From assembly GCF_019956415.1 (NCBI RefSeq), contig NZ_JAHBDK010000022.1:1-64000 (forward strand): a stretch of 64,000 nucleotides of DNA, in the 5' to 3' direction. The translations under genes were made by a program, and so were the position numbers. Below, one piece after another: positions 59,306 to 64,000 of the stretch. Source of the DNA: Pseudomonas sp. GL-B-19. GTDB lineage: Bacteria > Pseudomonadota > Gammaproteobacteria > Pseudomonadales > Pseudomonadaceae. The notes under the pieces are model-generated. The model was not told the origin of the DNA and made no database searches. It saw only the letters and a list, made by a program, of their open reading frames with translations. The stretch's first letter is position 1, and every line of letters begins with the position of its first letter.

Positions 59306-59788
59306 ATGTTGGAAAACTACTATCGCGAGCTGGTGTGTTTCCTGAACGCCAAGCTAGGCAACCGCCAGGTGGCCGAAGATGTGGTGCATGACGCATATGT
59401 GCGGGTCCTGGAGCGTTCCAGCGACACGCCCATCGAACAGCCCCGGGCGTTTCTGTACCGCACCGCACTCAATCTGGTGATCGACGATCATCGGCGCAAT
59501 GCCTTGCGTCAGGTCGAGTCGCTGGAAGTGCTCGACACCGAAGAACGCTACTTCACGCCATCTCCGCACAACTGCCTCGATCACGGCCAGCGCCTGCAAA
59601 TGCTCCAGCGTGCCTTGGCGCAATTGCCACCGCTGTGTCGCGATAGTTTTCTGCTGCGCAAGATCGAGGGGCTGTCCCACCCGGAGATCGCCGAACGCTT
59701 GGGCATTTCGCGAGCCCTGGTGGAAAAGCATATCGTCAATGCGATGAAGCATTGCCGGGTACGGATGCGCCAGTGGGACGCCCATTGA
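59306..59788 (+). CDS. fpvI: ECF sigma factor FpvI (controls fpvA)
   Basis: 160-aa ECF sigma factor of the iron-starvation group. Region 2 is seen in RQVAEDVVHDAYVRVLER and PRAFLYRTALNLVIDDHRR, region 4 in LAQLPPLCRDSFLLRKIEG and HPEIAERLGISRALVEKHI. In P. aeruginosa FpvI directs transcription of fpvA when FpvR releases it. The frame also has a GTG at 59291, but ATG 59306 (MLENYYREL) is the family start; the Shine-Dalgarno is poor for both. It lies between pvdR and pvdA; no anti-sigma gene adjoins it. PvdS itself is longer and differs, so FpvI is the better name. Confidence 0.85.
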   Translation: MLENYYRELVCFLNAKLGNRQVAEDVVHDAYVRVLERSSDTPIEQPRAFLYRTALNLVIDDHRRNALRQVESLEVLDTEERYFTPSPHNCLDHGQRLQMLQRALAQLPPLCRDSFLLRKIEGLSHPEIAERLGISRALVEKHIVNAMKHCRVRMRQWDAH

Positions 59789-59799
59789 TCCTTTCCCGT

Positions 59800-59823
59800 T
59801 AAATTTTATTTCACTGTCCTCGT
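59800..59823 (+). promoter_or_regulatory. PvdS iron-starvation box of pvdA
   Basis: TAAAT-N16-CGT, a perfect match, 98 bases upstream of the pvdA start codon. Confidence 0.87.
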
Positions 59824-59920
59824 TCCTACTCAACAGACGACTTGCTGACCTGCCCAAGGCCGGCCGGGTCACTTAGGCTTACTCCCCGCCGCACGGGGGT
59901 TCATCCAGAGGACACTGGAA

Positions 59921-61258
59921 ATGACACAGGCAATTGCATCGCCCATCGTTCACGACCTGATCGGCGTCGGTTTCGGCCCTTCGAACCTGGCGCTGGCCAT
60001 CGCTCTGCAAGAGCGCGGGCCGAGTCAGGGCGAGCTGGATGTTCTGTTTCTCGACAAGCAGGCGGACTACCGCTGGCACGGCAACACCCTGGTGACCCAG
60101 AGCGAATTGCAGATCTCGTTCCTCAAGGACCTGGTGACGCTGCGCAATCCGACCAGCCCGTACTCCTTCGTCAACTACCTCAAGCATCACGGTCGTCTGG
60201 TGGATTTCATCAACCTCGGCACCTTCTATCCATGCCGCATGGAATACAACGACTACCTGCGCTGGGTCGCCGCGCAATTTGAAACGCAGAGCCGTTACGG
60301 CGAAGAAGTGCTGACCATCGAGCCGGTGCTGCACAGCCAGCAAGTCGAAGCGTTGCGGGTGATTTCGCGCGATGCCGACGGTCAGCAACACGTGCGGACC
60401 ACCCGTTCAGTGGTGGTCAGTGCTGGCGGTACACCACGCATTCCGCAGGCGTTCAAGTTGCTCAAGGATGACAGCCGCGTGTTCCACCACTCGCAATATC
60501 TGGCGCAAATGGCCAGGCAACCGTGTGTGAGCAACCATCCGATGAGCATCGCCATCATCGGCGGCGGGCAGAGCGCAGCGGAAGCCTTCATCGACTTGAA
60601 CGACAGCTTCCCCTCGGTGCAAGTCGACATGATCCTGCGCGGTTCGGCGCTGAAACCGGCGGATGACAGCCCGTTCGTCAACGAAGTATTCTCGCCGGAG
60701 TTCACCGACCTGGTGTTCCAGCAAGCCCACAGCGAGCGTGAACGCCTGGTCAACGAGTACCACAACACCAACTATTCGGTGGTGGACATCGACCTGATCG
60801 AACGCATCTACGGTATCTTCTATCGCCAGAAAGTCTCGGGCATCGCACGCCATGCGTTCCGCACCTTGACCACCATCGAAAAAGCCACGGCCACTGAACA
60901 CGGTATCGAACTGGCGGTGCGCAACAATGCCACCGGTGAAGTCACGGTTCGTCATTACGACGCCGTGGTGTTGGCCACCGGTTATGAGCGGCAGATGCAC
61001 CGTAAGTTGCTGGCACCAATGGAGCAGTACCTGGGTGATTACGAGGTGGATCGAAACTACAAGCTGATCACTGATGAGCGCTGCAAGGCCGGCATCTACA
61101 TGCAGGGCTTCTGCCAGGCGAGCCATGGGTTGAGCGACACATTGTTGTCGGTCCTGCCGATTCGGGCGGATGAGATTGCCGGTTCGTTGTATGAACATGG
61201 CAAGCATCGAGGGAATGGGCGGTCGGTGGTGGACTTGTTGTTGGCGACTGCCAGTTAA
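59921..61258 (+). CDS. pvdA: L-ornithine N5-monooxygenase PvdA
   Basis: 445-aa flavoenzyme that hydroxylates L-ornithine at N5, using FAD, NADPH and oxygen, to supply the hydroxamate precursor for OHOrn residues. FAD site LIGVGFGPSNLALAIAL at the N-terminus, NADPH site IAIIGGGQSAAEAFIDL (about residue 210), and the C-terminal DAVVLATGYERQ motif of this family. Size matches PvdA (443). ATG 59921 has GAGGA upstream. Two OHOrn-type modules in the terminal NRPS require this enzyme. The gene that acylates OHOrn (pvdF or an acetyltransferase) is not in the window. Followed by a REP doublet. Confidence 0.95.
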   Translation: MTQAIASPIVHDLIGVGFGPSNLALAIALQERGPSQGELDVLFLDKQADYRWHGNTLVTQSELQISFLKDLVTLRNPTSPYSFVNYLKHHGRLVDFINLGTFYPCRMEYNDYLRWVAAQFETQSRYGEEVLTIEPVLHSQQVEALRVISRDADGQQHVRTTRSVVVSAGGTPRIPQAFKLLKDDSRVFHHSQYLAQMARQPCVSNHPMSIAIIGGGQSAAEAFIDLNDSFPSVQVDMILRGSALKPADDSPFVNEVFSPEFTDLVFQQAHSERERLVNEYHNTNYSVVDIDLIERIYGIFYRQKVSGIARHAFRTLTTIEKATATEHGIELAVRNNATGEVTVRHYDAVVLATGYERQMHRKLLAPMEQYLGDYEVDRNYKLITDERCKAGIYMQGFCQASHGLSDTLLSVLPIRADEIAGSLYEHGKHRGNGRSVVDLLLATAS

Positions 61259-61675
61259 ATTTTTGGCGCCTGTCAGGCCGCCATCGCGAGCAGGCTCACT
61301 CCTACAATGGAACTGTGTATGCAGGGCCAATGTGGGAGTGAGCCTGCTCGCGATGGAGCCCTAAAGAACAGCACAAATGTTGAAGCTGAACCCTTCCTGA
61401 AGAACCCCGCGATTCCCTCACCCCACGCCGTTCCTTCGTTTACTCTTCAAAAAGTCGGGGCATAAGCTTCGCGCGTTTTCATCAATAGCGGAGACCCACA
61501 GTGGGTACTTGTTCGAGTGACAGTAGTCGGCCGGTTTCAGTAACCGGCACCGTCTCGGCAAGATAACGCGCAGCTTTTTTGTGCCGTTGTCTCGCCGTAC
61601 AGCGAGCTGCGGCCTCCCGGTCGAGCCAGTCGTGGCGCGATTCCCGATGTCCTCTCATCGACACACTGTCGTGTG
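61259..61675. other. Intergenic region: REP doublet and start of the mgtA leader
   Basis: 417 bases. A REP doublet fills 61281-61356. From about 61480 the sequence becomes hairpin-rich and is probably the 5' leader of mgtA. A lone GTTTA at 61438-61442 could be half a PhoP site, but no second half is present. Confidence 0.6.
61281..61356. repeat. REP doublet (REPIN)
   Basis: CCATCGCGAGCAGGCTCACT (61281 on) and AGTGAGCCTGCTCGCGATGG (ending 61356) are exact complements, between pvdA and mgtA. Confidence 0.9.
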
Positions 61676-61738
61676 ATGGCGACTGCCTTGTCGTCACCGC
61701 CGCGACTCGACACGCCTGCTCGAAGGTTTCCCGGCTGA
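61521..61738 (+). promoter_or_regulatory. Structured mgtA 5' leader, candidate attenuator
   Basis: The leader holds a perfect 7-bp stem GCCGGTT-TCAGT-AACCGGC (61530-61548), a CGGCA...TGCCG stem closing on a T-run (CTTTTTTG near 61577), CGATG...CATCG (61645-61660) and ACAC...GTGT (61661-61674), and then a short ORF. This layout suggests regulation by transcript folding, as known for mgtA leaders in enterobacteria. It matches no Mg2+ riboswitch class I can name. Confidence 0.45.
61676..61738 (+). CDS. Putative mgtA leader peptide
   Basis: A 20-codon ORF starting ATG and ending TGA 17 bases before the mgtA start. The peptide contains SSPPRLDTPARRFPG: four Pro, including an adjacent pair, and three Arg. 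Enterobacterial mgtL is a short proline-bearing leader peptide whose slow translation favours mgtA expression; this could be an analog. No convincing Shine-Dalgarno is present ahead of the ATG, so it may be chance. Confidence 0.3.
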   Translation: MATALSSPPRLDTPARRFPG

Positions 61739-61755
61739 CCCTGGGGGGCAACGCC

Positions 61756-64000
61756 TTGAACCTGACCCTGCTCAAAGAGTTCTTCGCCGGATTCCTGCGC
61801 ACCCGCCATATCGTCCGGCACTTCCGTCGTCTGGCGTTGCTGGAAACCTTCACCGACACCACGGTCAGCCGTGAAGTGCCACCGACGCTGGCGCAAACCC
61901 TGGTGAGTGCCGCCAACAGCGACACCGGCCAATTGCTGGAAACACTCGGCTCTCACACCGCAGGCCTGAGCGACCTCGAAGCCGCCGCACTGCGCGAGCG
62001 TTTCGGCCTCAACGAGGTCGAGCATGAGCAGCCGCTGCCTTGGTGGACTCACCTGTGGCACTGCTACAAAAACCCGTTCAACCTGTTGCTGACGCTGCTC
62101 GCAGTCATCTCCTGGCTGACCGAGGACATGAAAGCCGCCATCGTGATTTTCTCCATGGTGGTGCTCTCGACGTTGCTGCGGTTCTGGCAGGAAACCAAAT
62201 CCAACCAGGCCGCCGACGCGTTGCAGGCGATGGTGAGTAACACCGCGACGGTCCTGCGCCGCGACGCACTGCGCACTGAGTTGCCGATCAAACTATTGGT
62301 GCCGGGCGACCTGGTCGTGTTGTCGGCCGGTGACATGATTCCCGCCGATTGCCGGGTGCTCAGCGCCAAAGACCTGTTCGTCAGTCAGGCGGCGATGACC
62401 GGCGAATCGATGCCGGTGGAAAAATTTCCGCGCCAGCAAGACAACGACACGAGCAACCCGCTGGACCTCGACAACATTCTGTTCATGGGCACCAACGTGG
62501 TCTCCGGCACGGCGATGGCGGTGATTCTCGCCACGGGCAACGACACCTATTTCGGTGCCCTGGCGCAACGGGTCGGTGGCACTGATCGTGCGCCGACGTC
62601 GTTCCAGACCGGGGTCAACAAAGTCAGCTGGCTGCTGATCCGCTTCATGTTCGTGATGGCGCCGCTGGTGCTGTTCATCAACGGTTTCACCAAAGGCGAC
62701 TGGACCCAGGCACTGCTGTTCGCGTTGTCGATTGCCGTGGGCCTGACCCCGGAAATGCTGCCCATGATCGTCACCTCGACCCTGGCCAAAGGCGCGGTGT
62801 TTCTGTCGCGTAAAAAAGTCATCGTCAAACGCCTGGATGCGATCCAGAACTTCGGTGCCATGGACGTGCTGTGCACCGACAAGACCGGCACCCTGACCCA
62901 GGACAAAATCTTCCTCGCCCGCAATGTCGACGTTTGGGGTAACGACTCCGACGACGTGCTGGAAATGGCCTACCTCAACAGCTACTACCAGACTGGCCTG
63001 AAAAACCTGCTGGACGTGGCCGTGCTGGAACACGTGGAAATCCACCGTGAACTCAAGGTTGGCACAGCGTTTCGCAAGATCGACGAGATCCCGTTCGATT
63101 TCACCCGCCGGCGCATGTCGGTGGTGGTTGCCGAGCGCGAGCATGCTCATCTGTTGATCTGTAAAGGTGCGGTGGAGGAAGTGCTTGCGGTGTGCACGCG
63201 GGTGCGTCACGACGTCGTTGATGAGGCGCTGAGCGATGAACTGCTGGCGCGGATTCGCCAGGTGACCGCGACGTTCAACGCCGAAGGGCTGCGGGTCGTC
63301 GCGGTGGCTGCGCGGCCAATGATCGAAGGCCGCGACACGTATAGCCTGGCCGATGAACAGGAACTGACACTGATCGGTTACGTGGCGTTCCTCGATCCAC
63401 CCAAGGAAAGTACCGCACCGGCCCTCAAAGCGCTGGCGGCTCATGGCGTAGCGGTGAAAGTGCTGACCGGCGACAACGAACTGGTGACCGCGAAAATCTG
63501 CCGCGAAGTCGGCCTGGAGCAGCAGGGCCTGCTGATGGGCAACGACATCGAACGCATGAGCGACGCCCAACTGGCCGTGGCGGTAGAGACCACCAACGTC
63601 TTCGCCAAACTCACGCCGTCGCACAAGGAGCGCATCGTGCGCTTGCTCAAGGGCAACGGCCACGTGGTCGGGTTCATGGGTGACGGCATAAACGACGCTC
63701 CAGCCCTGCGCACCGCCGACATCGGTATTTCGGTGGACAGCGCCGTCGACATTGCCAAGGAAGCGGCCGACATTATTTTGCTGGAAAAAAGCCTGATGGT
63801 GCTGGAGGAAGGCGTGCTGGAAGGGCGCCGCACCTTCGCCAACATGCTCAAGTACATCAAGATGACTGCCAGTTCGAACTTCGGCAACGTGTTCTCGGTG
63901 CTGGTGGCCAGCGCGTTCATCCCGTTCCTGCCGATGCTGCCGATGCACCTGCTGGTACAAAACCTGCTCTATGACATTTCGCAGATCGTCATTCCGTTCG
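61756..64000 (+). CDS. mgtA: Magnesium-translocating P-type ATPase, MgtA type (3' truncated by window end)
   Basis: 748 codons of a P3B-type ATPase that imports Mg2+ across the inner membrane. Features: actuator motif TGES (SQAAMTGESMPVEKF), phosphorylation site CTDKTGTLT, ATP-binding RRRMSVVV and KGAVEEVL, MPEVLTGDN-type VKVLTGDNE, hinge MGDGINDAPALRTADIG, and four or more membrane segments. The likely start is TTG 61756, with GGGGGG seven bases before and a family-like N-terminus (NLTLLKEFFAGFLRTRHI); no ATG fits. The C-terminus lies outside the window. Mg2+/PhoPQ-type control is usual for the family. Confidence 0.93.
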   Translation, partial: MNLTLLKEFFAGFLRTRHIVRHFRRLALLETFTDTTVSREVPPTLAQTLVSAANSDTGQLLETLGSHTAGLSDLEAAALRERFGLNEVEHEQPLPWWTHLWHCYKNPFNLLLTLLAVISWLTEDMKAAIVIFSMVVLSTLLRFWQETKSNQAADALQAMVSNTATVLRRDALRTELPIKLLVPGDLVVLSAGDMIPADCRVLSAKDLFVSQAAMTGESMPVEKFPRQQDNDTSNPLDLDNILFMGTNVVSGTAMAVILATGNDTYFGALAQRVGGTDRAPTSFQTGVNKVSWLLIRFMFVMAPLVLFINGFTKGDWTQALLFALSIAVGLTPEMLPMIVTSTLAKGAVFLSRKKVIVKRLDAIQNFGAMDVLCTDKTGTLTQDKIFLARNVDVWGNDSDDVLEMAYLNSYYQTGLKNLLDVAVLEHVEIHRELKVGTAFRKIDEIPFDFTRRRMSVVVAEREHAHLLICKGAVEEVLAVCTRVRHDVVDEALSDELLARIRQVTATFNAEGLRVVAVAARPMIEGRDTYSLADEQELTLIGYVAFLDPPKESTAPALKALAAHGVAVKVLTGDNELVTAKICREVGLEQQGLLMGNDIERMSDAQLAVAVETTNVFAKLTPSHKERIVRLLKGNGHVVGFMGDGINDAPALRTADIGISVDSAVDIAKEAADIILLEKSLMVLEEGVLEGRRTFANMLKYIKMTASSNFGNVFSVLVASAFIPFLPMLPMHLLVQNLLYDISQIVIPF

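Noticed and set aside
59306..59788. Calling this sigma factor PvdS
   Set aside because: It is shorter than PvdS, lacks its N-terminal region as I know it and resembles FpvI; PvdS is expected elsewhere.
61438..61442. GTTTA as a PhoP box ahead of mgtA
   Set aside because: Only one half-site is present; a second GTTTA 11 bases away is missing.
61537..62061. Long minus-strand open frames across the mgtA start
   Set aside because: They are shadows of the plus-strand ATPase gene, which has all P-type ATPase motifs in order.

Overview
The window is a piece of a chromosome from a fluorescent Pseudomonas, most likely of the P. fluorescens group. It holds a large part of a pyoverdine siderophore locus, 13 Pseudomonas-type REP doublets (GAGCCTGCTCGCGA / TCGCGAGCAGGCTC) in the gene gaps, and an RsmX-like Gac/Rsm small RNA. 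Genes are densely packed on both strands. I identified them from protein motifs and gene context only; no database search was possible.

Left part (1-7.6 kb): amine catabolism. A four-gene set encodes quinohemoprotein amine dehydrogenase: alpha di-heme subunit, radical SAM/SPASM maturase, the small cross-linked gamma subunit, and beta propeller. A nearby aldehyde dehydrogenase on the other strand has a textbook sigma-54 promoter and two palindromes upstream. Together they would oxidise primary amines such as phenylethylamine or butylamine to aldehyde and then acid. Two small genes lie between them.

Middle left (7.6-19 kb): mixed accessory and housekeeping genes. These are an LprI-like exported protein, an SRPBCC protein, an RsmX-like sRNA, a DJ-1/PfpI isonitrile-hydratase-like enzyme with a divergent GlxA-type regulator, an exported cupin, a second GlxA-type regulator, an alpha/beta hydrolase whose Tat signal appears cut by an in-frame stop, a GH15 glucoamylase/trehalase-like protein, a type I isopentenyl-diphosphate isomerase and an MFS transporter.

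Pyoverdine locus (19-61.3 kb): a type II thioesterase; two giant NRPSs (3659 and 3920 aa, overlapping stop/start) that I read as D-Ala-Lys-Thr and D-Ser-OHOrn-OHOrn followed by a thioesterase domain; an HSL-type hydrolase; the ferripyoverdine receptor (fpvA); the exporter to the periplasm (pvdE); the periplasmic maturation genes pvdO, pvdN, pvdM and pvdP; the secretion/recycling pump pvdRT-opmQ; the ECF sigma factor fpvI; and ornithine hydroxylase pvdA. I located PvdS iron-starvation boxes (TAAAT-N16-CGT) upstream of pvdE, pvdM, pvdP, pvdR and pvdA, and one-mismatch versions upstream of the thioesterase and the first NRPS. The regulon is therefore visible from the DNA alone. Not in the window: pvdL (chromophore NRPS), pvdH, pvdS, pvdQ, an OHOrn formyl/acetyltransferase, and an fpvR anti-sigma gene.

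Right edge (61.4-64 kb): an mgtA-type Mg2+ P-type ATPase, truncated by the window end. It starts at TTG after a structured leader that contains a short proline-bearing ORF.
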